Of a stretch of 36,256 bases of DNA, positions 1-6,753 are shown one piece after another (within the stretch, counting starts at the first letter, position 1; each line of letters starts with the position of its first letter). Source of the DNA: Oscillospiraceae bacterium (GTDB taxonomy: Bacteria; Bacillota; Clostridia; Oscillospirales; Ruminococcaceae); assembly GCA_017460955.1 (NCBI GenBank), contig JAFTZY010000027.1, positions 1-36,256 of the forward strand. Direction: 5' to 3'. The position numbers were made by a program, and so were the translations under genes. The notes beneath the pieces are model-generated. The model saw only the letters and a list, made by a program, of their open reading frames with translations, made no database searches and was not told the origin of the DNA.

Positions 1-614
1 ACGATTTTTCCGTTTACACGCTTCGGGCGGCCCCGTTCAAGCATCTTTCCGCACTCCACAAGCACCGTACCTTTTGGATCGGTCACAACATAGGAGGAGA
101 GCATCTGCATCAGGTTTGGTTTGACAAAAAATCTGGTCTTACCTGAACCTGAACCACCGATAACAAGGATATTTTTGTTACGGGCGAATTTTGGAGCAGA
201 GGGCTTGCCCATTGTAAGAGATTCGGTCTTTGTGAGAATGACATTGTTTTCGGGGCAGGATAAGTCCATATACGGCTCAATATCCTTTTCACCGCCCCAC
301 ACGGCAGAACCGTATTCCTCACCTTGACGGAACTTCTTACGATTTTTCGATTTGATATAGAGAACAAGTCTCATCACACCCGCCAGTACCAAACCGAATA
401 AAATATCCAACGGGTGTAAACTGGGATAGATTTTTGCAAATGCCACACCGAGACCCTGCATAAAGGGCAGGACTTTCTCTTGAAAGCCGTCACCCTCAGC
501 CGTGCGATAAGCGTATCCGATCAGGTTGCCCACATAAGAGAAAGCGACATAGGGGACAGCCTTGATGATCAGCTTTTTGAGTTTTCTCGTGTCGATCTGC
601 AATTCGCAGACCAT
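1..614 (-). CDS. pcfC: VirD4/TraG (PcfC-like) type IV coupling ATPase, N-terminal part, cut by window edge
   Basis: The visible 204 residues are the start of a conjugative coupling protein, the inner-membrane ATPase that brings relaxase-bound DNA to the transfer channel. Two hydrophobic segments (about residues 13-35 and 62-82) anchor the N-terminus. A basic stretch follows, then a GSAVWGG motif and a Walker A loop GGSGSGKT near residues 152-160 leading into FFVKPNL, typical of the TraG/VirD4 family. The C-terminus, with Walker B, lies beyond base 1. The ATG at 614 is preceded by AGAAAGGA set very close to it; a TTG at 602 is a possible alternative start. It follows the PcfB-like gene after a 91-base gap with no clear signal, in the same minus-strand operon. 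Family assignment is firm; the exact start is not. Confidence 0.85.
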   Translation of the reverse strand, partial: MVCELQIDTRKLKKLIIKAVPYVAFSYVGNLIGYAYRTAEGDGFQEKVLPFMQGLGVAFAKIYPSLHPLDILFGLVLAGVMRLVLYIKSKNRKKFRQGEEYGSAVWGGEKDIEPYMDLSCPENNVILTKTESLTMGKPSAPKFARNKNILVIGGSGSGKTRFFVKPNLMQMLSSYVVTDPKGTVLVECGKMLERGRPKRVNGKI

Positions 615-705
615 TCCTTTCTGTTGGTATCGGCACAAAAGTTTGCCGTAAAAACATCATCGCCCCTTGCCCGTGGAATGGGCGCAGGCTGGAAAAAGTT
701 ATAGA

Positions 706-1182
706 TCACCGTCTGTTCTCCCTTGTTTTCTCTCTCTGTTTCTGTTTGCGAGGTTTGCTCCTGATCTTCTGAGCCTGCTGCTGCATCTGCTCACGGGTGA
801 ACTCACCACGCTTCTGAGATTTGCCCTGTCCCTTGCCGATATACTCTGAAAATGCTCTCTTGAAGTCCTCTGTTTTGGCAGCGGAAAAGAAAACATGATA
901 GGTAGGCGGCGTGGTGCTTTTATCTCTTTTCAAGGCAAAATCCACATCATACTTCCTTGCGGTTTTCAGAAAATCACCGATATTCCTGTCAGACACCTCA
1001 ATGCTGTCGAGCTTAGACGGGGATTTCGCCTGTAACTGTTTGTAGGTCATTCGTCCCTTTTTCTTTGCTTTGCCCGACATAAACTCCTGCAATGCCGATT
1101 TCAGCACATCGGCAGTCATTTTTTCAGCCTTGATCGAAATATCAATAGTTTTCTTTGTTCCGCTTTCAAAGTCGGACGGCAT
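706..1182 (-). CDS. pcfB: PcfB-like conjugation accessory protein (DUF3801)
   Basis: This 158-residue basic protein resembles the PcfB/DUF3801 family, encoded just before the coupling protein in Gram-positive conjugative elements. Visible features are an N-terminal ISIKAEKMTADVLKSAL segment, a GRMTYKQLQAK motif, a central FLKTARKYDVDFALKRDKS region, and a lysine/arginine/glutamine-rich tail (about residues 115-158) ending EKTRENRR. The role in family members is in relaxosome and coupling-protein interaction; the precise function here is inferred. Its ATG overlaps the stop of the upstream 93-residue protein as TAATG, so the two are translationally coupled. The coupling ATPase follows downstream, which supports the assignment. 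Confidence 0.8.
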   Translation of the reverse strand: MPSDFESGTKKTIDISIKAEKMTADVLKSALQEFMSGKAKKKGRMTYKQLQAKSPSKLDSIEVSDRNIGDFLKTARKYDVDFALKRDKSTTPPTYHVFFSAAKTEDFKRAFSEYIGKGQGKSQKRGEFTREQMQQQAQKIRSKPRKQKQREKTRENRR

Positions 1183-1463
1183 TACGCATCACCGCCAGAC
1201 TTTACCTCATAGACGGCATAGGCTTCAACAGCAAGCCAATCATGGAGGTCTTTGAGTGCTGTCTCGGCTTCATCGGGTGTCTTGTAGATACCCATAGGAA
1301 TCCGATTACCGCTGGTGTCTGTGCCGATCATTTCATAGTCGGGCGAGATTGTACCGTCCTCCTCGTTGATCTCGGCATCTTCCCAATTCGTGACGATCCC
1401 GATCTTGACAAGGTTGTCATAATTCAGAAACTCACCGAACTGAGTAACGATAGTCTTAGCCAT
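1182..1463 (-). CDS. small conjugative-element protein of unknown function
   Basis: This 93-residue acidic protein starts MAKTIVTQFGEFL. I do not recognise a named domain. It contains a glutamate/aspartate-rich centre (NWEDAEINEEDG) and a C-terminal helix-like segment (DEAETALKDLHDWLAVEAYAVYEV). I chose the ATG at 1463 because AAAGGAAGG sits about 7 bases upstream; an in-frame GTG at 1472 would overlap that ribosome binding site. The stop codon overlaps the start of the PcfB-like gene (TAATG), so it is coupled to the transfer genes. It is probably an accessory or regulatory protein of the element, but this rests on position only. Confidence 0.7.
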   Translation of the reverse strand: MAKTIVTQFGEFLNYDNLVKIGIVTNWEDAEINEEDGTISPDYEMIGTDTSGNRIPMGIYKTPDEAETALKDLHDWLAVEAYAVYEVKSGGDA

Positions 1464-1537
1464 GATTTTCACCTTCCTTTCTTTTTTTGGTAAATCATGC
1501 GTTTTTCAGGCAATCATACGCACCACCCCTTTCACGG

Positions 1538-2932
1538 TCAGACCGCATAGCCGAAATCACGGGCAACCGCATAGGAAGCCCATCGGCTCTCGCAGCCCTC
1601 GTTGAAATGATAAGTCAACACCTCGTTGTAGAGGGAACTGATGAAATATTTGCGGAAATCCTTGATACCATCGACCTGAGCCATTTTGACAAGGACATTT
1701 TCGACCATGTAAATATCCGCTTGCAGAAGTTTAGACTGGATCACGCTTCTGGGGAAAGCCGTCCCCCTCAGCGTAGTGTAGGGCAGAGGGGAGCATATCT
1801 CGTCTACGATAAAACCGACAATGTTGTCAGCCTCCTTGTAGCCGTCCCGACCGTCCTGACAGAGCCAGCCACCAAGCTCCCAATAGCCGATGTTCTGCTT
1901 GATGATTTCCGTATAACGCGCAATCTCCTGTGCGTTTTCTCTATCTGTCATTCTTCTGTCAGGACTTTCAACGGCAGAATTGTTGAAAACTTCCTGTTTC
2001 GCCGGAGAAGGAATGATAGAGGATTTATCGCTCAGTAATTGATTTTTTGGTATTTTGTTCTTTGTATTAGATTGTCCCTGATTTTCAGACAGCGGACTTT
2101 CAGTAGGCGGAGTGTCCAGATACGGGTTTTCCACTTCCTGTTTTTCTGCCGAAGAAGAAACGGCATCAGCCCGACCGCCCTCACGGACAGTAATTGCCTT
2201 GCGCCGTGTCTCCGCTTCAAGCTCGGCGGCATCGTCCTTGCTCACAGGCACATCGAAAAAGCTGTACACATATTCAAAGTGATTGTTCACGCTCTCATTC
2301 GACAGGAGCTTGGTGCGGACGAGGTAGCCCATATCTCTCAGCTTGTTCACAGCATTGTGGACGGCAGTCTTGCCCTCCTTGCAGATTGCTTGCAGACCTG
2401 GCATAGAGAAACGCCAATAATCAGGCAGAGAAAGAACTTTGAGCATGAAACCGATCAGCTTGTTTCTGATCTCCGTTGTTCTCAGGAGCTTGCCGCTGAT
2501 CATGGTGAAATTGCTGTCCTTCTTGACACGGTTCAGGGTAGCGTTATCTGCCGTGAAAGTCTCCATTTCAATGTCATACTTCGGGATAGAATCGTCCAAC
2601 TCCGAATACTCATAGAAATCATAGACATAGCGGAACTTGCCCGTAGGATTCTCGTTCGGCATCTGCAAGACCTTTTTCGCATAGCCCCATTGTTCAAGCT
2701 CCGCAAGCTGTGACCTGACCGCCGTTTCGCCGTCCTTGCAGATCGCCACAAGTCCTGCAATCGTGAAATTCCAAGTCGGCGGCAAGTCCATGATCTTGCC
2801 GAGCAGACCTATCGCATCACAGCCGATCCTGACCGACCGCACAAAGCAGTTGCTCAGGACGGCATAACCGCCGGACCGATGCACACGGCAGACAGTATCG
2901 GCTATCGTCTTTTTCGCTCTGTTCTTGTCCAT
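1538..2932 (-). CDS. replication-initiator-like protein with duplicated winged helix and DUF6017-like C-terminus
   Basis: This 464-residue protein resembles the 'replication initiator protein A'/DUF6017 proteins of Firmicute conjugative elements. It has two similar winged-helix units at about residues 37-108 and 155-228. Each has the pattern L-x-LP-x-x-W-x-F-(T/S)-(I/M)-x-GL-x-AICK-(D/E)-G-(E/K)-TAV followed by a helix and an F-(R/E)-YVY-(D/S)-F strand. A polar, probably disordered linker (about 230-345) leads to a C-terminal domain (about 345-464) with YTEIIKQNIGYWEL and a KDFRKYFISSLYNEV helix like the DUF6017 end. The ATG at 2932 has AGAGGTG 6 bases upstream; an in-frame GTG at 2941 would overlap that site. 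Its neighbours are the winged-helix gene upstream and the transfer genes downstream. Binding to the nearby iterons is inferred. Confidence 0.75.
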   Translation of the reverse strand: MDKNRAKKTIADTVCRVHRSGGYAVLSNCFVRSVRIGCDAIGLLGKIMDLPPTWNFTIAGLVAICKDGETAVRSQLAELEQWGYAKKVLQMPNENPTGKFRYVYDFYEYSELDDSIPKYDIEMETFTADNATLNRVKKDSNFTMISGKLLRTTEIRNKLIGFMLKVLSLPDYWRFSMPGLQAICKEGKTAVHNAVNKLRDMGYLVRTKLLSNESVNNHFEYVYSFFDVPVSKDDAAELEAETRRKAITVREGGRADAVSSSAEKQEVENPYLDTPPTESPLSENQGQSNTKNKIPKNQLLSDKSSIIPSPAKQEVFNNSAVESPDRRMTDRENAQEIARYTEIIKQNIGYWELGGWLCQDGRDGYKEADNIVGFIVDEICSPLPYTTLRGTAFPRSVIQSKLLQADIYMVENVLVKMAQVDGIKDFRKYFISSLYNEVLTYHFNEGCESRWASYAVARDFGYAV

Positions 2933-2947
2933 TTCGTTCACCTCTGC

Positions 2948-3232
2948 TTACGCGCCGTACACAAATTCCATATTGGATATTCGCAGCTTATTGACCGCAT
3001 AGACATAGCCATACGGCTTCTTGACTTCAAGGAGGAAACCTCTCCTGTGCAGCTCGTTCACAGCATCTCTGATCTCCTCGTAGCTGAACTGTGCAAGCTC
3101 CGTGACCTGACTCAGCTCATCGGCAGTCGAGTAGTCCTTGTCGGACTTGTTGAGCATGACGGTCAGAACCTCATTGCAGGCGGCAGCTTCAAAATGATAA
3201 TTGAGCAGACTGATCTCAGTAGGGTTTGGCAT
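2948..3232 (-). CDS. small winged-helix DNA-binding protein
   Basis: This is a 94-residue protein starting MPNPTEISLLNYHFEAAACN. The region ELSQVTELAQFSYEEIRDAVNELHRRGFLLEVKKPYGYVYAVN looks like a winged helix: helix, turn, recognition helix, then a two-stranded wing ending in a YVYAV strand. This echoes the YVYDF and YVYSF strands of the two units in the downstream initiator-like protein. The ATG at 3232 has a strong AGGAGGT site 8 bases upstream; an upstream extension to 3310 would read through a terminator-like hairpin and is rejected. It is the first gene of the element's minus-strand operon and 15 bases separate it from the next gene. It may act as a regulator or initiator partner. No database family is claimed. 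Confidence 0.75.
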   Translation of the reverse strand: MPNPTEISLLNYHFEAAACNEVLTVMLNKSDKDYSTADELSQVTELAQFSYEEIRDAVNELHRRGFLLEVKKPYGYVYAVNKLRISNMEFVYGA

Positions 3233-3261
3233 AGAAAGACCTCCTTGACAAATTTCGTCTG

Positions 3262-3297
3262 AAAAAGAAAAATCGCTCCTCATTGCTGAGAAGCGAT
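3262..3297 (-). terminator. terminator-like hairpin in the leader of the conjugative-element operon (possible attenuator)
   Basis: On the minus strand a 10-base-pair stem (ATCGCTTCTC pairing with GAGGAGCGAT, one G-T wobble, 6-base loop) is followed directly by TTTTTCTTTTTC. This is the form of an intrinsic terminator. It lies only about 30 bases upstream of the start codon of the first gene, so it either ends transcripts arriving from upstream or attenuates the element's own operon. Confidence 0.7.
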
Positions 3298-3326
3298 GTA
3301 CAATATTCAATTTTAGGCATAAAAAT

Positions 3327-3362
3327 AGCGGACAGCGCTTCTGTTATGAAACACCGTCCGCT
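3327..3362 (-). terminator. second terminator-like hairpin upstream of the element operon
   Basis: AGCGGAC (3327-3333) pairs with GTCCGCT (3356-3362), and on the minus strand the stem is followed by ATTTTTATG. The stem is short (7 base pairs plus partial pairing inside a 22-base loop), so it is weaker than the one at 3262-3297. The two lie in tandem between the iterons and the first gene. Confidence 0.45.
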
Positions 3363-3395
3363 TTGTACATGATTCAGTTTTCTTTGTCAACAGGC

Positions 3396-3536
3396 TTTCT
3401 ACCGTTTGTTTTAGGGTTTCTACCAGCTTTCTACCAACCTTGTAGGCGGTAGGGTTCTACCAACTTTCTACCCAAATATGCTTTTCGATTGATTTTGGCG
3501 GTTTTACGGTAATTCGATACTTTTGAGGTTTCTACC
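3396..3536. repeat. iteron array, TTTCTACC-type direct repeats (candidate replication origin of the element)
   Basis: Five exact TTTCTACC octamers start at 3396, 3417, 3428, 3465 and 3529, and a sixth copy lacks one T (TTCTACC, 3455-3461). Offsets of 21 and 11 bases between the first three, and about 11 between the fourth and fifth, are close to whole helical turns. An inverted pair TTTTACGG (3502-3509) and CCGTAAAA (3547-3554) brackets the last copy, and a very AT-rich tract follows (about 3591-3636). Iterons, an AT-rich tract and a nearby initiator gene are the usual parts of an iteron origin. The repeats are seen directly; origin function is inferred. Confidence 0.6.
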
Positions 3537-3741
3537 AGATAAAACGCCGTAAAATCGGGCATTAAATGACATGAACTGCAACAGAGTGAAATAGATTGCA
3601 ACAACTCAAAAAATTTTTGAAAAAAATTTGAAAACAAGGCAAACCCCCGCGTTCCCTGGTCGTCTGTTGTCATTTTGCCAAAAAATCGCGGTGTGCTCCG
3701 GGCGAAATTCCCCTAAATTGCGTAACTTGTTCCCCGTTCTA
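3537..3741. other. gene-free junction between conjugative element and chromosome
   Basis: No convincing gene is present. The left half is AT-rich, including a run of A and T tracts at about 3605-3636, like the element. From about 3640 the composition turns GC-richer, and a chromosomal-type promoter begins at 3742. The end of the element is therefore probably between about 3536 and 3740. I see no integrase here and cannot name the attachment site without the other end of the element. Confidence 0.5.
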
Positions 3742-3770
3742 TTGACAGCTATGCAGTTTTGTGCTATGAT
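3742..3770 (+). promoter_or_regulatory. sigma-A promoter of the polysaccharide operon
   Basis: A perfect -35 box TTGACA (3742-3747), a 17-base spacer and a -10 box TATGAT (3765-3770) predict transcription from about 3777, giving an untranslated leader of about 90 bases before the wzt-like gene. Confidence 0.85.
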
Positions 3771-3865
3771 AATAGGTGTCTGCGCTGGCGGACGGATAAA
3801 CAGCGTCTTAGACGGGAATCGTAAGAACTGTGGGCGCTGATGCTATGAGGTACGGAGGATTGGAC

Positions 3866-5221
3866 ATGGCAGAAAACGAAAGTGTCAAGGAACCGGAGAT
3901 TGTGATTGATGTCCGGAACATCAAGAAGAAATTCAAGGTCTATTTTGACAAGGGCGGACAGCTCAAGGAGCGTCTGCTGTTCCACAACCGCAACCGCTAT
4001 GAGGTGCGGGAGGTATTAAAAGGTATCAGCTTCTCCGTGAAGAAGGGACAGGCCGTGGGGCTCATCGGCCACAACGGCTGCGGCAAGAGCACCACGCTCA
4101 AGCTCCTGACCAAGATCATGTACCCCGACGAGGGGGAGATCGAGATGAAGGGCAGGGTCTCGAGCCTCATCGAGCTCGGTGCCGGCTTCCATCCGGATAT
4201 GAGCGGACGTGAGAACATCTACACCAATGCCTCCATCTTCGGCCTGACCAAGAAGGAGATCGATGCGCGTCTGCATGACATCATCGCCTTTTCGGAGCTT
4301 GAGGACTACATCGACAATCCCGTGCGCACCTACTCCTCCGGTATGTACATGCGTCTGGCCTTCTCGGTCGCCATCAACGTGGATGCCGACATCCTGCTCA
4401 TCGACGAGATCCTCGCCGTGGGCGACACCAATTTCCAGACCAAGTGCTTCAACCGGCTGCGCGAGCTCAAGGCCAGCGGCATGACGATCATCATCGTCAC
4501 ACACGACCTGAACACCATCGAGAAATTCTGCGACACGGCCATCTGGATCAACGAGGGGCGCATCTATTATGAGGGACGCTCCGCCGAGGTCGTGGATGCG
4601 TACTACAACTTCATGAACCAGCGCCGCCTTGAGGAGGAGGCTGCCCGGCACAAGGCCGAGGCTGCCATGGCGGGCGAGCCGCTCCCCGAGGAGGAGGCGC
4701 CTGCCGAAAAGCAGGAGGAGGCTGCCGCGGATGCGCCGGAGGTTCCCGCTGCCGATGCACAGGAGGAGGCGCCGCCGGAGATCGACTACTCCACCAACCG
4801 CTTCGGTCTGCGGTACATTGAGATCACCAAGGCGCGGATGATCAACAAGCACGGTGCGGATTCGAGACTGTTCAGCACCGGGGACGATCTGACCATTGAG
4901 ATCGACTACCAGATCCGCCGGCCGCTCGATGAATACATCTTCGGCTTCGGCTTCTACTCCCTCGAGGGAGAATGCCTCTACGGCAACAACACGCAGCTTG
5001 ACCGGCTGCACATCACCACCGACCAGAAAACCGGCACCATCGCCGTGGATGTTCACGATCTGCCGCTTCTGCGCGGAAAATACATCCTCAATGTCGCCGT
5101 CGTGGACAAGGACGGCACCCCCATGGACTTCTACCGCAACTACTGCGATTTTGAAGTCCTGTCAACCGACCGCAGCAGCGGGTATTTCGCCGTACAGCAT
5201 GAGTGGAGGGAGATCCGATGA
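3866..5221 (+). CDS. wzt: Wzt-type ABC transporter ATPase for polysaccharide export
   Basis: This 451-residue protein is the nucleotide-binding subunit of an O-antigen or teichoic-acid type exporter. Residues 1-240 form the ATPase, with Walker A GHNGCGKST (68-76), signature YSSGM (156-160), Walker B ILLIDE (176-181) and switch His213. A long alanine/glutamate/proline linker (about 245-312) leads to a C-terminal domain (about 315-451) like the Wzt glycan-binding domain, with RYIEITKARMINK and FGFGFYSLEGE. That domain selects finished glycan in Wzt homologues. The ATG at 3866 has CGGAGGA 6 bases upstream; an in-frame upstream start at 3830 has no such site. No Wzm permease gene is in the window: upstream is the conjugative element. 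The stop overlaps the next start as ATGA. Confidence 0.92.
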   Translation: MAENESVKEPEIVIDVRNIKKKFKVYFDKGGQLKERLLFHNRNRYEVREVLKGISFSVKKGQAVGLIGHNGCGKSTTLKLLTKIMYPDEGEIEMKGRVSSLIELGAGFHPDMSGRENIYTNASIFGLTKKEIDARLHDIIAFSELEDYIDNPVRTYSSGMYMRLAFSVAINVDADILLIDEILAVGDTNFQTKCFNRLRELKASGMTIIIVTHDLNTIEKFCDTAIWINEGRIYYEGRSAEVVDAYYNFMNQRRLEEEAARHKAEAAMAGEPLPEEEAPAEKQEEAAADAPEVPAADAQEEAPPEIDYSTNRFGLRYIEITKARMINKHGADSRLFSTGDDLTIEIDYQIRRPLDEYIFGFGFYSLEGECLYGNNTQLDRLHITTDQKTGTIAVDVHDLPLLRGKYILNVAVVDKDGTPMDFYRNYCDFEVLSTDRSSGYFAVQHEWREIR

Positions 5222-6753
5222 GTATCCAGTATGATAAGCTTACCAAAGAGGTCATTGAGGCCAAGCTTCGGCAGGTCAGCGTACCTGTCACACGCGCCGA
5301 TGTGCAGGCAGCCGCTGTGGGCGCAGAGGAGTTCCAGGTCGCAAACGCTGCCATGCTCGATTCGCTCGAGCGCATGAACCGCACGGCCGTCAACCGCTCC
5401 TACCGGGAGATCCCCTCCCCCACCCTGCGCACCAAGTTCACCAAGCTCTTCAAGCGCTTCATGCGCCGCATGACCTTCTGGTATGTGGAGCCGTGCATGA
5501 TGCAGCAGACCGAATTCAACAGCGCCAACACCTCCTTTGCCGCCGAGGTCAACAGCGAGCTGAACAATGTCCGCCTTCGCCTGCACACGCTCGATGCGTA
5601 CAATGCCGGCCAGGACAGCATTATGCAGGGGACTGCGGCCCGCATCGACGGGCTCGATGCCCGCGGCAATGCAGGGGAGGCGCGTATCGCCGCGCTGGAA
5701 GCCCGGTGCGCTGCGCTTTCCGATGCTCTTGATGCAGCGCTCGACGATACCCGCCGGGAGATCCGGCAGGCCGCGGAGACGATCCATGTCCAGGCCGGAC
5801 AGATCGAATCCCTTGAACGCCGCAATGCCGTGCTCACCGAGCAGCACCAGCAGAACTTCGGCTACCAGAAGCAGTTCCAGGAGCTCGAGCAGGAATTCCA
5901 CCGTCTCGAGCAGGAGCATTACCAGGAAATGCTGCGCAGAACGGACACCCTCGATGCGCTCCTGCACAAGGATGTGACCGACACCATGACGGGGATGCAG
6001 GGCCGCATCGGCAAGCTCGAGAAGCTCTCGTATGTGTCCGCCGTGAACGGGGCCGTGTGCCTCAATGAGGAAGAGACCGGAGAGTTCCGCGTCTCCTTCT
6101 CGCAGTCCGGTGAGGATGCCATCATCCGCTATATTTTCAGCGCTTTGGGCGTGGCACCGGATCTGGTGCGCTACCTGGATCTGGGCGCGAACCATGCGGT
6201 GCATCTGAGCAACACCTACAGCTTCTACCTCAGCGGCGCACGGGGCGTGCTCCTCGATGCCAATCCCGTGCTCTGTCAGGAGCTCGAGCAGCGCCGTCCG
6301 GGCGATGTGGTCATCAACCGCTGCCTGTCCGATCAGAAGGACACGAAGCTGAACTTCTATATCATGAACGGCGACGGTTTGTCCACGATGGACTACGATG
6401 CCGCACAGGACTTCATTGCCAAGAACCCCGCCCTGCGCATTGAAAAGACCATCACGATCGACTCGATCACCATCGATGAGATCATCCGTGAGCATTTCGC
6501 CGACAAGGCGCCCGAGATCATGAACATCGACGTGGAGGGCATGGAGATGACCATCCTGAACATGATCGACTTCGAGCACTTCCGGCCGCTCGTCATCATC
6601 TGCGAGATGATCGACTACCACAACAGCCTGACCGTGGGCGAGAAGAACGGGGAGATCCTCGACTTCATGCGCAGGGCCGGCTACGAGGAATTTGCCTTCA
6701 CGGGCATCAATTCCATCTTTATTGACCAGAGACGAGGAGGTGCCGTGAAATGA
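5218..6753 (+). CDS. coiled-coil protein with C-terminal FkbM-family methyltransferase
   Basis: This is a 511-residue two-part protein. Residues 1-100 end in a basic amphipathic segment (KRFMRRMTFWYVEP, 79-92) followed by QQTEFN, a motif I associate with enzymes of surface-glycan clusters. Residues about 104-275 are a long coiled coil rich in glutamate, glutamine, leucine and arginine. Residues about 288-505 are an FkbM-type SAM-dependent methyltransferase, with FSQSGEDAI at the start, LDLGANHAVHLSN (about 317-330) for SAM binding and NIDVEGME (about 435). It probably O-methylates a sugar of the exported glycan, possibly as a chain-end cap; this is inferred. It overlaps the ABC ATPase gene (ATGA, GGAGGG upstream) and the next gene by four bases. 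Confidence 0.88.
   Translation: MSIQYDKLTKEVIEAKLRQVSVPVTRADVQAAAVGAEEFQVANAAMLDSLERMNRTAVNRSYREIPSPTLRTKFTKLFKRFMRRMTFWYVEPCMMQQTEFNSANTSFAAEVNSELNNVRLRLHTLDAYNAGQDSIMQGTAARIDGLDARGNAGEARIAALEARCAALSDALDAALDDTRREIRQAAETIHVQAGQIESLERRNAVLTEQHQQNFGYQKQFQELEQEFHRLEQEHYQEMLRRTDTLDALLHKDVTDTMTGMQGRIGKLEKLSYVSAVNGAVCLNEEETGEFRVSFSQSGEDAIIRYIFSALGVAPDLVRYLDLGANHAVHLSNTYSFYLSGARGVLLDANPVLCQELEQRRPGDVVINRCLSDQKDTKLNFYIMNGDGLSTMDYDAAQDFIAKNPALRIEKTITIDSITIDEIIREHFADKAPEIMNIDVEGMEMTILNMIDFEHFRPLVIICEMIDYHNSLTVGEKNGEILDFMRRAGYEEFAFTGINSIFIDQRRGGAVK

Noticed and set aside
3396..3536. CRISPR array
   Set aside because: Repeats are only 8 bases with irregular gaps as short as 3 bases; no long direct repeats and no cas genes.
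3537..3741. Integrase gene or tRNA attachment site at the element end
   Set aside because: No integrase motifs and no tRNA-like cloverleaf in this stretch; the integrase is presumably at the far end of the element.
3430..3840. Small frames in the gap before the polysaccharide operon
   Set aside because: They cross the iterons, AT-rich tract and promoter, have no ribosome sites and resemble nothing known.
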